Virus record (IMG/VR): IMGVR_UViG_3300036851_000237 | Span: 1-54,570 of that record | DNA from: a virus | Length of the DNA: 54,570 nt | Direction: 5' to 3' (one strand) | Made by a program: the position numbers and the translations under genes | Shown: one piece after another, positions 14,861 through 24,083 of the stretch | How positions within the stretch are numbered: position 1 is the stretch's first letter | Layout of the letters: each line of letters starts with the position of its first letter | The notes under the pieces: model-generated | What the model saw: the letters and a program-made list of their open reading frames with translations, nothing else | Told to the model about the DNA's origin: nothing | Databases searched by the model: none

Positions 14861-17779
14861 ATGGAAATCGTGATTGTTGCCGGCGGCATGCCGTTCGGCC
14901 CTGATACGTTGGATCATTTTTCGCTGGGCGGTTCCGAAACAGCGGCCCAGCAGATCGCCAAGGCGCTCAAGGCGCGCGATCATCTCGTCACCGTCTTTTG
15001 CAATCTCCCGCCGGCCGGTCGGCCCGACTTCCATCAGTCGGGAGCCTTGGGCTCGGACAAGGTGCGCTACGTCCAGATGGAGGCTTACGAGCCCTTCATC
15101 ACGTCGACGGAAGTTGACCTTCTGATCGTCAGCCGCGATCCGACCAAGATCAACCTGCCGCACCAAGCCCGCAAGGCGGTCCTCTGGATGCACGACCTCG
15201 CCACCCATGAGTTCATGGGGGGCGCACTCCCTCATATGGCGTGGTGCTTCGATGAAATCTGGGCCGTCTCCGAGTTCCACCGGCAGCAGATTCATCAGGT
15301 GACGGGCTACCCGCTCCGCTGCATCCGCGCCACGCGCAACGGCATCGTCAAGGTCGACGTGCTCGAAACCGAGCGCCTGGACAATCAACTGCTGTACGCC
15401 GCGCGCCCCGAGCGCGGGCTTGAGCATCTGGTGCGGCCGGACGGCATCATGTCGCGCCTGCCCGAGTTCAACCTCAAAGTCTGCATGTACGCCAATTTCC
15501 CGGAGCACATGCGGGGCTACTACACCGCGCTCAATGAATGGGCCAGCCGCCTGCCGAATGTCGAGATTCTGGGGTCAAAGACGCAGACCGAAATGCGGCA
15601 GTTGATTCATGACTCCGCGGCCTATGTCTACCCGACCAGCTTTGAGGAAACGAGCTGCATCCTCACTCGCGAGTGCATCGAGCAAAAGACCCCCTTCATC
15701 ACGACGCGGGCGGGCGCGCTGATCGACAGCCTGGGCGATTGCGGTGTGTACGTCGATGGCCTGCCAGAGCTGGGCAAGACCAATGACGAGTTCTATCAAG
15801 CCTTCGCCGACACGGTGAAGTCGATCCTCGGCAGCGAAGGGGCGATGCGCGAGATCGTCGCCAACATGAATGCGCGCGACGATCTCTATTGGGATCAGGT
15901 CGCCGCGGAGTGGGAGAGCTGGGCAACGGCCGCCGAGCCGCAGCTCTACTCGAAAATCCGCTCGATGATCGAAGACTCCGACATCGTGCCGGCGATTGCG
16001 CTGATGGGTTCGGCCTTCGAAGGCGCCTGGACGCTGGGCGTAGAAGCCTTGGGCCAGCAGCTTGAAAAGCTCTATCCCTACCTGCACGGCAAGGAGTCGT
16101 TCGCCGACTATTACGAGCGGTATTTCAAGCGTGAGGACGAAAAGGGCGCGCGCCACAAGCCCGACATGGATGGCAATAGCCGGTTCGAAGCCATCGCGCG
16201 CGAGATCGCCGCACTGCCGGACGGCTCGGCGATCCTCGATTACGGCTGCGCCGAGGGCGTGATCATCCTGGGGCTCGCGAAGCGCTTCCCGAACAAGTCT
16301 TTCTGCGGGGTGGATTTCGCGGCCAGCAACATCGAGCTGTGCCGGAAGTACGCCGAGGAAGATGGACTCAAGAACGTCTATTTCGCCGTGGGCAGCAGCG
16401 ACGATTGGCCGCCCGAGGCGATGCCGCCGGTCAACGGGTATTTCGATGCGGCGATTTGCTCGGAAGTCCTGGAGCACGTCGAGAAGCCTTGGGAGCTGGC
16501 GACGTTCGTGGAGTCGAAGGTCACGGCGGGCGGCCGGGTCATCATCACCGTGCCGGCGGGGCCGTGGGAAGCGACCGGGCTCTACGACAAGGATCAGTGG
16601 TTCTGGCGCGCGCATATCTGGCACATCAACAAGTGGATGCTGCGCAAGATGTTCGCCGACAAGGCGACCTGCAACATGTCGAGTCTGGCCAACGGGCATT
16701 TCCAGGACATGCGCGCTATCGGCCATACCGTCTTTGCCTACGAGGCCGATCACAAGCCGGTGCATGCGGTCGATCCGCTCGAAAAGGCCGAAGCCCATCG
16801 CGCGCGCCACACGCTCGGGGCCGCGATCATCGCCATGAACTCGCAGGCGACGATCCTCAAGACGCTGGACTCAATTGGCCGCGTGTGCAGCCAGATCAAC
16901 GTCGCTCTCGGACCGTCGACCGATCAGACAGAGCAACTGACCAAGACCTGGGCAAAAGAACACCCGTGGTGCGAGGTCAGCATCATCCCGGTTCCGAAGA
17001 TCGAGCCGGGCGCGTTCGGCTTCGATGACGCCCGCAACCGCAGCATCGCCGGGCTCGATACTGATTGGATTCTCTGGATCGACACGGACGAATACTTGTC
17101 GCTGCCCGAGAACGTCCTCAAATATCTTCGCTCGTCTGCGGTCGAATCTTACGCGGTTCATCAGCATCACTTTGCCTGCGATCCCCGCGGCGCCCCTCCC
17201 CAGATCGACAAGCCGGCGCGGATTTTCCGCAATCATCACACCTTCAAGTTCTATGGGAAGGTGCATGAGCACGCCGAGGTTTCGTTTAACGGCGGTCCTG
17301 GGTTCTGCCACCTGATCATGGACGCCGACATAGGACATATCGGCTACGAGAACGAGGCGGTGCGCCGGCTGCGCTTCAACCGGAATTTCCCGCTGCTGGA
17401 ATGGGATCGTCAGGTCTACCCCGAGCGCAAGCTGGGCCATTATTTGTGGATGCGCGACATCATTCATAGGATGCGCTACTATATCGAGATCGGGCAGGTG
17501 CCGGTGGCACGCCAACTTGCACAGGACGCTATCGACTTTTACGAAGGCCACTGGCAAGACCTCGATGCGTTCGGCAGCGCCGCCGGGCAGTCGCTCGGCT
17601 ACCTGACCGAGGCGCGGGCGTTCCTGGGGCAGGGGCTTGAGCTGCAAACCGTCCTGCGGTCCAACGGCCGCGAGATGGCGATCACAGGGCGGTTCCATAC
17701 GGTAGATGAGTTGACGCGGCTGCTGGCGAAGGTGTTACAGCCCGAGATCGACCGGAACAACAGCAAGTATTTGCGGTAG
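14861..17779 (+). CDS. Three-domain glycosyltransferase-methyltransferase-glycosyltransferase, 972 aa
   Basis: Residues 1-~370 are a GT-B (GT4-like) glycosyltransferase: an N-terminal Rossmann start MEIVIVAGGMPFG with LGGSETAAQQIAKAL, and the donor-site segment SFEETSCILTRECIEQKTPFI near 265. Residues ~440-620 are a class I SAM methyltransferase (ILDYGCAEGVIILGLA, motif I; FDAAICSEVLEHVEKPWE). Residues ~645-900 are a GT2-like, GT-A-fold domain with DWILWIDTDEYL as the DxD metal site. The C-terminal ~70 residues are helical. The start at 14861 follows GGGGGT; the frame runs open upstream to 14750 without support. Embedded between capsid and head-completion genes, it may build a methylated glycan on virion proteins; the target is inference. 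Confidence 0.85.
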   Translation: MEIVIVAGGMPFGPDTLDHFSLGGSETAAQQIAKALKARDHLVTVFCNLPPAGRPDFHQSGALGSDKVRYVQMEAYEPFITSTEVDLLIVSRDPTKINLPHQARKAVLWMHDLATHEFMGGALPHMAWCFDEIWAVSEFHRQQIHQVTGYPLRCIRATRNGIVKVDVLETERLDNQLLYAARPERGLEHLVRPDGIMSRLPEFNLKVCMYANFPEHMRGYYTALNEWASRLPNVEILGSKTQTEMRQLIHDSAAYVYPTSFEETSCILTRECIEQKTPFITTRAGALIDSLGDCGVYVDGLPELGKTNDEFYQAFADTVKSILGSEGAMREIVANMNARDDLYWDQVAAEWESWATAAEPQLYSKIRSMIEDSDIVPAIALMGSAFEGAWTLGVEALGQQLEKLYPYLHGKESFADYYERYFKREDEKGARHKPDMDGNSRFEAIAREIAALPDGSAILDYGCAEGVIILGLAKRFPNKSFCGVDFAASNIELCRKYAEEDGLKNVYFAVGSSDDWPPEAMPPVNGYFDAAICSEVLEHVEKPWELATFVESKVTAGGRVIITVPAGPWEATGLYDKDQWFWRAHIWHINKWMLRKMFADKATCNMSSLANGHFQDMRAIGHTVFAYEADHKPVHAVDPLEKAEAHRARHTLGAAIIAMNSQATILKTLDSIGRVCSQINVALGPSTDQTEQLTKTWAKEHPWCEVSIIPVPKIEPGAFGFDDARNRSIAGLDTDWILWIDTDEYLSLPENVLKYLRSSAVESYAVHQHHFACDPRGAPPQIDKPARIFRNHHTFKFYGKVHEHAEVSFNGGPGFCHLIMDADIGHIGYENEAVRRLRFNRNFPLLEWDRQVYPERKLGHYLWMRDIIHRMRYYIEIGQVPVARQLAQDAIDFYEGHWQDLDAFGSAAGQSLGYLTEARAFLGQGLELQTVLRSNGREMAITGRFHTVDELTRLLAKVLQPEIDRNNSKYLR

Positions 17780-17783
17780 AGAC

Positions 17784-18275
17784 ATGTCCTACGCGACCAT
17801 CGATAACGTCATCAACCGCTACAAGCCCATCCAGACGATGATCGGGGTGGGCTCGTATCAGGTGACGTCTGCCGAGGTGGCGTCCAGCTTCATCGCGGAT
17901 GCCGAGTCGTTCATCGATGCCTATCTCGCCGCCCGCTACGTGGTGCCGGTCCCTGCCACGCCTCTCGTCACCCAGCTCGCCTCCGATCTCGCCGTCTTCA
18001 ACATGGCGGTCGAGAAACTGCCGGAAGTGCCGGACTTCATGCAGGCGCGCTATGACCGCTGCCTGAAAACCCTGGAGATGCTGCGCGACGGCAAGATGTT
18101 CTTGTCGAGCGCCACCGTCACCACGTCGGGCGACCAAGAGGCGTGGTCGACGACGCAAGACTATCATCCCGTGTTCTCGCCGGTCCTCGATCCCATCGAC
18201 CAAGCGGCCGACATCGACCGGGTTGAAGCCGATCAGGATGCGCGCTCCGATGACGGCATTCCCGAGCTGACCTGA
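17784..18275 (+). CDS. Head-completion/adaptor protein, DUF1320 (Mu gp36-like), 163 aa
   Basis: Starts MSYATIDNVINRY, with FIADAESFIDAYLAARYVVP and the helical pattern TQLASDLAVFNMAVEK typical of the DUF1320 family. These are thought to act as head-tail adaptors under the portal. It lies four bases after the big enzyme gene and overlaps the next start (TGATGG). Confidence 0.85.
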   Translation: MSYATIDNVINRYKPIQTMIGVGSYQVTSAEVASSFIADAESFIDAYLAARYVVPVPATPLVTQLASDLAVFNMAVEKLPEVPDFMQARYDRCLKTLEMLRDGKMFLSSATVTTSGDQEAWSTTQDYHPVFSPVLDPIDQAADIDRVEADQDARSDDGIPELT

Positions 18276-18871
18276 TGGCCGTTACCGTCGTCGGCCTGGA
18301 TAACCTACGCGGCGCACTCAGCGAGCTGGAGGTTGCTTTCGGCGACGGCGCGCGGGGGCGCCGGCAATTGCTGACCCGCCTCACGCGCGCGTTCCGTGAC
18401 GCGACGCGCAACAACATCAGCCGCCAATCGGGCAACGGCGTGAGCTGGAAACGGCTGTCCAACTGGACCGTCGCCAAGACCGGGCGGCGCAAGGCGCTCA
18501 TCACGCTGCGCGACCGGATCAAAACCCAAGTCAATAAGAACGCGGGCATTGTGTATTTCGAACAGGACCACCCGCGTTGGAACCTGACGATGCACCACAA
18601 GGGGTTTACGTCGCGGGCCGTCAAGGGCAAGCGCATGTCGATTCCGATCCGCTTCCCCGCCATCAATATCGCCGGCCGGACGCGCAACCTCGTTTCGACC
18701 AACGACGCGCTCGGCTCCCGGCTGGTGATCACCAAGCGTAAGGCGTCCGTGATCCCGCCGCGCCCGGTCTGGCCCGAGGGCAAAGAGGCAGGGCAGCTCG
18801 TCAACAAGGGGCTGCAGGACTACCTCGCCTTTGTCCGCCGGCAGATCACCTTGGGGAGGCGGTCCTCATGA
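18275..18871 (+). CDS. Phage virion morphogenesis (tail completion) protein, 198 aa
   Basis: Resembles the Mu gpG/P2 gpS-type virion morphogenesis family: N-terminal LRGALSELE… RLTRAFRDATRNNISRQ, then WKRLSNWTVAKTGRRKALITLRDRI. It is basic and usually acts in joining head and tail. Overlaps with both neighbours show operon coupling. Confidence 0.78.
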   Translation: MAVTVVGLDNLRGALSELEVAFGDGARGRRQLLTRLTRAFRDATRNNISRQSGNGVSWKRLSNWTVAKTGRRKALITLRDRIKTQVNKNAGIVYFEQDHPRWNLTMHHKGFTSRAVKGKRMSIPIRFPAINIAGRTRNLVSTNDALGSRLVITKRKASVIPPRPVWPEGKEAGQLVNKGLQDYLAFVRRQITLGRRSS

Positions 18872-19299
18872 TCGACTTTGACGGCGTTGGTGAGACGATT
18901 ACGACTCGAATCCGCGACACCGTAACGGGATTCAAATCGGTCCATTATGAGGCCGACGAACGCGATTTCCATTTCGCCAACATGCCCATGTGCAATGTCG
19001 AAATCGAGTCGCAAGACCCGTCGATCCGCGCCGGCCAGGATTACGTGACCGAGACGACCTACCTTGTCCGGGTGGTCACGTTCGATCTCTCGTCCTACAA
19101 GGCGGCCTCGCTGTTGCGCTCAAGCCTTTTGAAATCCACCCAAAATGCCGTGCGCGCGAGTCCTTTGCTTCATGTGGATTTGGAGAGTATAGTCCTGGGG
19201 CCAGCAGTGTTTTCGAAGGCGATAGACGAAAAGACGGGCGCCTGGGAGTGCTGGGCGGCGTTCCAAGTCCGGTGTATCGCCTACTCGGATAGGAGCTAG
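18868..19299 (+). CDS. Tail terminator-type protein (Mu gp37-like), 143 aa
   Basis: Position between the morphogenesis protein and the tail tube, a length near 140 aa, and an alpha/beta pattern with a central hydrophobic strand (YLVRVVTFDLSSYKAASLL) fit tail terminator/minor tail proteins. Family assignment rests mainly on synteny. Confidence 0.65.
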   Translation: MIDFDGVGETITTRIRDTVTGFKSVHYEADERDFHFANMPMCNVEIESQDPSIRAGQDYVTETTYLVRVVTFDLSSYKAASLLRSSLLKSTQNAVRASPLLHVDLESIVLGPAVFSKAIDEKTGAWECWAAFQVRCIAYSDRS

Positions 19300-19304
19300 A
19301 GACA

Positions 19305-20366
19305 ATGCCGAGCGGTTCCGGCGGTCAAATCGCCTTTTACAAGTCCTCGTCGCTCTACGTCGCGGTCGGCTCAACTGACCGCTGGACGAATTTTGTGTCC
19401 GAGAGCATCGAGCACAATCTCGAAGAGCTGGAAGAGGGCGCGATCACCGGCCGCTTCGACGCGCCCCCCTCGCACAAGGGCATCGACTTCGCCCAAGGCG
19501 ACATCGTTTTCGAGCCGAACCCCAACGCCATCGGCAACCCGATGATGGGGCTCTATGGCACGCTGACGACCTCGCTGTTGTGCGCCGCCGGCTCGACCGG
19601 CGCCAACTCCGGGAGCCACGCCGGCCACGCGGCCTACTGGCATCAGTTCACCCCCCGCACATCGGCTTTTGACGAGTTCTCGTTTCAAGAGCCGTGGGGG
19701 ATCATGGTCTATAAGGATGTCGGCTCTGCCTTCATGGCCGAGGGCGCCATCTTCACCGGCCTGGAAATGGCCTTCCCCGCCGGCCAGCTCGTCGGCGCCA
19801 CCGCCAACATCATGGCGCGCAAGGTCAGCCGCAAGGCGCGCATCGCCGCGGTGCAGTCGCTCGTGTCCTCGGGCGGGCGCCCGTGGGTGTGGGATATGGC
19901 CTCGGTGCAGGTTTCGTCTGGCGTGACCGGCTCCAATTCGCTCGTCGCCAATACGAATTTTGAGTCCATCTCGGTCAACTTCCAGGCCGCGCATGAGGGC
20001 GTTGTCCTCCTGGACGGCAACAAGAACTATGCCGAGTTCCAGCGCAACGACTTCCGCCGCGTCGAGATCAGCGGCACGCTGTCGTTCCGCAACCAGCAGG
20101 AATATGACGCCTTTGTCGCCTACGAAAGCCGCTTCCTGCGGATCACGGCGCGCAACGTCAATTCGCAAATCCTGCTGGGCAACGTCGCCTCGGCCTTCTA
20201 CTACACCGTCACGCTCAATATCCCGTCCATGAAGTTCCTGTCGTGGTCGGCGCCGATCACCGGCCCGAACCGGATCATCGCGAATTTCCGCGCCAAGGCC
20301 GAATACAGCGAGACGGACGGCTATATGATCCGCGCTGAGCTGATCAACGTCACGTCTGGCTACTAG
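19305..20366 (+). CDS. Major tail tube protein, 353 aa
   Basis: Located just before the tail chaperone and tape-measure genes. Beta-rich, with paired structural segments (ESIEHNLEELEEGAITGRFDAPP; FESISVNFQAAHEGVVLLDGNKNYAEF) consistent with a duplicated tail-tube fold. There is no Ig tail. Gly/Ser-rich N-terminus. Established synteny makes this the tube subunit of a non-contractile tail, since no sheath gene is present. Confidence 0.85.
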   Translation: MPSGSGGQIAFYKSSSLYVAVGSTDRWTNFVSESIEHNLEELEEGAITGRFDAPPSHKGIDFAQGDIVFEPNPNAIGNPMMGLYGTLTTSLLCAAGSTGANSGSHAGHAAYWHQFTPRTSAFDEFSFQEPWGIMVYKDVGSAFMAEGAIFTGLEMAFPAGQLVGATANIMARKVSRKARIAAVQSLVSSGGRPWVWDMASVQVSSGVTGSNSLVANTNFESISVNFQAAHEGVVLLDGNKNYAEFQRNDFRRVEISGTLSFRNQQEYDAFVAYESRFLRITARNVNSQILLGNVASAFYYTVTLNIPSMKFLSWSAPITGPNRIIANFRAKAEYSETDGYMIRAELINVTSGY

Positions 20367-20413
20367 TCCGATCATCAATCCGGGGGCATGGAGATAATCC
20401 GCCATGAGATTTC

Positions 20414-20818
20414 ATGCGTGTGCAGTTCTCCAAGTGCGTGGCCTACGTTCCTGATTGGAACGACAACAAGGCGCTACCGGAAGCGGAGCGCGTCACTACC
20501 AAGCTGAATGTCCTGGCGATGGGCGACCTTCTGTTGCTCATGGACACGTTTCAGAAGCAAGGCATCGAGGGCAAGGTCGACAGCGACTCCCTCGCCAGCG
20601 TCAATCTCAGCCCCATCCTGAATCAGGTCGGGACGCTGGTCCCGAAATACTGCCAGATCAGCGGCCTGTCCTGGGAGGATGGGAGCCCCGTCTCGGCGGA
20701 TGACGTCGCCTCGGTCCCGAACTTCCTTCATCTCGCGGCCGAGCTGCTGATGAAGCTCGCCGAGATTTCGACGCCATCCGAGGCCGACGAAAAAAACTTG
20801 AACGCGCCGCGGAGCTAG
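20414..20818 (+). CDS. Tail assembly chaperone, zero-frame product, 134 aa
   Basis: Equivalent of lambda gpG. A small acidic/helical protein between tail tube and tape measure. Residues 125-128 are encoded by the slippery site (GAA AAA AAC), after which only six codons remain in frame. Its start is odd: the best ribosome site (GGAGATAATCC) points to an ATG ten bases upstream (about 20404) in another frame, which ends after 16 codons, so initiation may be indirect. Confidence 0.88.
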   Translation: MRVQFSKCVAYVPDWNDNKALPEAERVTTKLNVLAMGDLLLLMDTFQKQGIEGKVDSDSLASVNLSPILNQVGTLVPKYCQISGLSWEDGSPVSADDVASVPNFLHLAAELLMKLAEISTPSEADEKNLNAPRS

Positions 20819-21051
20819 GGGCAGACCCGCTCGGCGCGACCCTTGTCAGCCGCCTCGATACGTCGCAACGGACCTGCGTTTTTTATCTATCCTGGTTCTC
20901 CCGGCTCTACCGCCAGGGGGAAGCAGGGTTCTACAGCTACCAAACCCCTGATAACCGCCCTATAATCTCGCAGGACGCATATTTCTGGCGGGCCTTGGAA
21001 ATTATCTGTTCCCGCCGAAATGTCCTGCTTGAGCGGCAGCGGAGTCGGTAA
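20414..21051 (+). CDS. Tail assembly chaperone, -1 frameshift fusion (gpGT-like), about 212 aa
   Basis: Canonical signal: slippery heptamer A_AAA_AAC at 20791-20797, a five-base spacer, then a 7-bp stem CGCGCCG/CGGCGCG (20803-20809 with 20832-20838). After slipping back one base the frame stays open for 84 more codons (LERAAELGADPLGATLVSRL… FWRALEIICSRRNVLLERQRSR) and stops at TAA 21049-21051. That stop overlaps the tape-measure ATG. The extension fills an otherwise empty 230-base gap. Lambda-like phages need both products in a set ratio for tail assembly. Join: 20414-20797 plus 20797-21051. Confidence 0.88.
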
Positions 21052-24000
21052 TGGCGATTTTTGACGTCGGCATCATCATCACGGCGCTCAATCGAGCCGC
21101 CGCGCCGCTGCGCGACGTCAACCGCCAGCTCGTCACCATGGAGCGCAACGCCCAGCGCGCGCACCGCGGCATGCGCGCCATTGACGTGGTGCTCGCCGGC
21201 ATCGCCACCGGCACCGCCACGGCGCTGGTCAAGAAGCTCGTCGAGGTCGCGGCCGAGACTGAGAATTTGCGCCTGCGCTTCGGCGTGCTGTTCCGCGACG
21301 TCGACCGCGGCGTCAGCGTCTTCAAGCAGCTCCAGCAGGCTTTCGAGCGCTCGCCCATCGACATCAACGCCACCGCCGATGCGTTCGTGCGCCTCAAATC
21401 CGCCGGCATCGACGCGGCGTTTGAGTCCACCAAAGCGCTCACGGATGCCGTGGTCGCGTTCGGCGGCTCGACGAACGAGTTCAAGCGCGCCAGCCTCGCC
21501 TTGGGACAGATCGCCGGCAAGGGCACGCTGCAGATGGAAGAGTTGCGGCAGCAGTTGGGCGAGGCCGTGCCCACCGCGGCGCGCATTCTCGCCGACGAAC
21601 TCGGCATCTCGACCGCCAAGCTGTTCCAGCAAATCTCCCGGGGCCAAATCGACGCGACCACCGCGCTTGAGAATCTGCGCCGCGGCTTCGAAAAGAACTT
21701 CGGCGGCATCACGGACACCCTCGGCCGCGGCCTGACGGGCACGATGCAGCGCATCCGCAACGTCGTGACGCAGACCATCGACCGCATTTTCAACGATACG
21801 AGCCTGGGTACCAAGCTGGCCATCGTCTTCGACCGCATCGCGGATGCGATCAAGCGCTGGGGCGAGAGCATCACGGAAGCGGACATTGACCGCTTCTTTG
21901 TGATGCTGACGAATTTCGCGCGCGTGGCCGAGGGCGTGTTGCGCGCACTCTATGACATCGGTCGCGCGCTCCTGGCGGTCGCCAATGCGGTTGCGGCCGT
22001 CATCGGCGTGACCGGCGCCGAAGTCCTGACCTATGGCATCGTCGGCCTGCTGTTTTTTGGCAAGGCCGGGTTCATCATCGGCACTGCCATCGGCGTTGCG
22101 GTCAAGGTGGCCGATGCGTTCAATGGCGCCGTCGTCAAAATGGGCGGCGCGGTCAAGACCCTGTTGGATCGTTTCGGCGCGGCGGCCGAGTTCGGCCTCA
22201 TCGGCGGGCTGCTGCTGGGGCCGCAGGGCTTCATCATCGCTACCGTCGTCGCCTACGTGCTTGACGGCCTGCTATCGGCGATCCGCGACTTTGTGCTGAC
22301 GGCGGCGAAGATCGTTGGCGCATCCGATTTCGCGAAGGATGTCGAAGACCTGTTCGGCAAGTCGGGCTCGTCGCTCCTGAAAAAGTCGCTCGACGATATT
22401 CACGGCGCGATTGGCGGGCTCTGGAGTGAAAGCGCGAATCGGGGGTCGCTGACCGATAGCCTGATCGGGACGCCCGAAGAGATCGCCGAGCGCAAGAAGT
22501 CCATCGCCGACACGATCAAGGCTGTCCGCGAACAGCAGACCAAGATCGAACTCAGCGTTGCCGGCGAGAACGCGGCCACCCAGCTCGGGCGGCTGGAGGA
22601 TCGCATTCAGCAAACACTGGCCGGGTCGATCTCGCTGCCGTTCGAGTCCACGGTCGAGAATTTCCGCAACGATCTTAAGGAGATCGACAATCTCATTGCG
22701 GCGGAACGACGCCGGCTCGCGGATGCGATCTCGAATTTCGGCGAAACCGATCCGATCTTTGCGAAACTTGCGGCGGGCGTCGCCGACCTCGAAGCCATGC
22801 GGGAGGCTGCGCAAGGGCTGGTCGCCGCCTTCCGAGCCTCGGAACTCAAAAAGTTTGCCGACGAATTGCAGCGCGATCTTGGCCGCGTGCAAGATCAGCT
22901 CACCACCATCAACCACGACCTCATCGGCGACGAGGCCGGCGAGGCGATTGCGCGGATCAACCAGCAGTTTAACGAGCGCGGGCGCGAGCTGCAAAAGCAG
23001 GTCGACCAAGCCGCCCGGCTTGTCGCGCTCGACGGGTCGCGCCAGAAGATTCTCGATAGCGCGAACGCGGCCGTTGCCGACAACAACCGCCTGCGCGAGA
23101 AGTCCATCGAGATTCAGAAGCGGCTCAATGATCTGATCGTCGAACGCAAGGGGCTTGAGTCCAAGGCCGCCGTCCTGCAGTCCGATGCCGAGCTGCGCGA
23201 TCTGTCGCGGCGCTTCCGAGAGGGCTTCGCCGCGGCGTTCTCCAGCGACTTTGTTGACGAGGCCGAGCGGCTGCAAGACGAGTTTGGCGCCAAGATCATC
23301 CAGCTCAATTTGGATATCAACAAGCTGTTGCAGGCTCGGGAAAAGGCGAGCGAGACAGACAAGCGCCTCATCGACGAACAGATCGGTGCCATCGAACGGC
23401 TGCGCGAGAAATATGGCGAGCTGCGCGGGCGCGTGGATGCGTTCGCGCTCGTGACCGAAGAGACGATGCGCAAGGTCGGGCAGGCGATCACGGACTCGCT
23501 TGTCGACGCCATCGACGGGTTTGTTTCCGGCACCAAGTCGGCGAAAGATGTGCTCAATGACTTCTACCGCACGGCCAACAAGCTGGCGATTGAGTACCTG
23601 TTGAACCTCGCCAAGATCGAATTGCAGCAGAAGGCAATCGGGACGGCGGGCAGCAGTGCCGGCAGCGGGGGCGGCGGGGCGGGCTTCTTCGGCATGCTTG
23701 CCGGCCTGTTTAGCGGCGGCGCCGGCAGCGGCGCTGCGGCGGGCTCGGCGACCGGCATTGATATGAGCGCTGGCTTTCTGGGCGCGGTCGCGCGCGGCGG
23801 CGCGTTCCGCGGCCGTGTCAAGCCGTTCGCCAGTGGCGGCATCGTCAACGGTCCCATGATGTTCGGGCTGATGGGCGAGGCCGGCGAGGAAGCCATCATG
23901 CCGCTCGGGCGCGACCGGCGCGGCCGGCTGGGCGTGCGCGGCGGCGGCGGCGATCAGTTCCATATCAACATCACAGCGGTCGACGGGCCGGGCGTGCGCG

Positions 24001-24083
24001 ATCTCTTCATGCGCGAGGGCTCGGCGCTGGTCGAATCGCTCACCCATCGTATGCGCCTCAATCGCGGGATGCGCACCACATGA
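21051..24083 (+). CDS. Tape measure protein, 1010 aa
   Basis: The longest helical tail protein. Residues ~65-240 contain the tape-measure domain (NLRLRFGVLFRD… INATADAFVRLKSAG… QMEELRQQLGEAVPTAARILADELG). Hydrophobic segments lie near 310-400, long coiled coils at 480-800, and a Gly-rich C-terminal region with GGIVNGPMMFGLMGEAGEEAI-like motifs near 925-960. At about 1.5 Å per residue this predicts a tail of roughly 150 nm. It overlaps the chaperone fusion stop (TAATG). Confidence 0.95.
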   Translation: MAIFDVGIIITALNRAAAPLRDVNRQLVTMERNAQRAHRGMRAIDVVLAGIATGTATALVKKLVEVAAETENLRLRFGVLFRDVDRGVSVFKQLQQAFERSPIDINATADAFVRLKSAGIDAAFESTKALTDAVVAFGGSTNEFKRASLALGQIAGKGTLQMEELRQQLGEAVPTAARILADELGISTAKLFQQISRGQIDATTALENLRRGFEKNFGGITDTLGRGLTGTMQRIRNVVTQTIDRIFNDTSLGTKLAIVFDRIADAIKRWGESITEADIDRFFVMLTNFARVAEGVLRALYDIGRALLAVANAVAAVIGVTGAEVLTYGIVGLLFFGKAGFIIGTAIGVAVKVADAFNGAVVKMGGAVKTLLDRFGAAAEFGLIGGLLLGPQGFIIATVVAYVLDGLLSAIRDFVLTAAKIVGASDFAKDVEDLFGKSGSSLLKKSLDDIHGAIGGLWSESANRGSLTDSLIGTPEEIAERKKSIADTIKAVREQQTKIELSVAGENAATQLGRLEDRIQQTLAGSISLPFESTVENFRNDLKEIDNLIAAERRRLADAISNFGETDPIFAKLAAGVADLEAMREAAQGLVAAFRASELKKFADELQRDLGRVQDQLTTINHDLIGDEAGEAIARINQQFNERGRELQKQVDQAARLVALDGSRQKILDSANAAVADNNRLREKSIEIQKRLNDLIVERKGLESKAAVLQSDAELRDLSRRFREGFAAAFSSDFVDEAERLQDEFGAKIIQLNLDINKLLQAREKASETDKRLIDEQIGAIERLREKYGELRGRVDAFALVTEETMRKVGQAITDSLVDAIDGFVSGTKSAKDVLNDFYRTANKLAIEYLLNLAKIELQQKAIGTAGSSAGSGGGGAGFFGMLAGLFSGGAGSGAAAGSATGIDMSAGFLGAVARGGAFRGRVKPFASGGIVNGPMMFGLMGEAGEEAIMPLGRDRRGRLGVRGGGGDQFHINITAVDGPGVRDLFMREGSALVESLTHRMRLNRGMRTT

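Noticed and set aside
15575-16810. 411-codon minus-strand frame opposite the three-domain enzyme
   Set aside because: Arg/His/Ala-rich antisense shadow without start signals.
22272-24047. Very long minus-strand frame opposite the tape measure gene
   Set aside because: GC-rich antisense shadow of a helical protein; no ribosome site, and it opposes an unbroken rightward operon.
9345-24083. Gene transfer agent rather than phage
   Set aside because: Only the tail tip is GTA-like; integrase, lysogeny switch, replication and recombination genes and a circular map show a full temperate phage.
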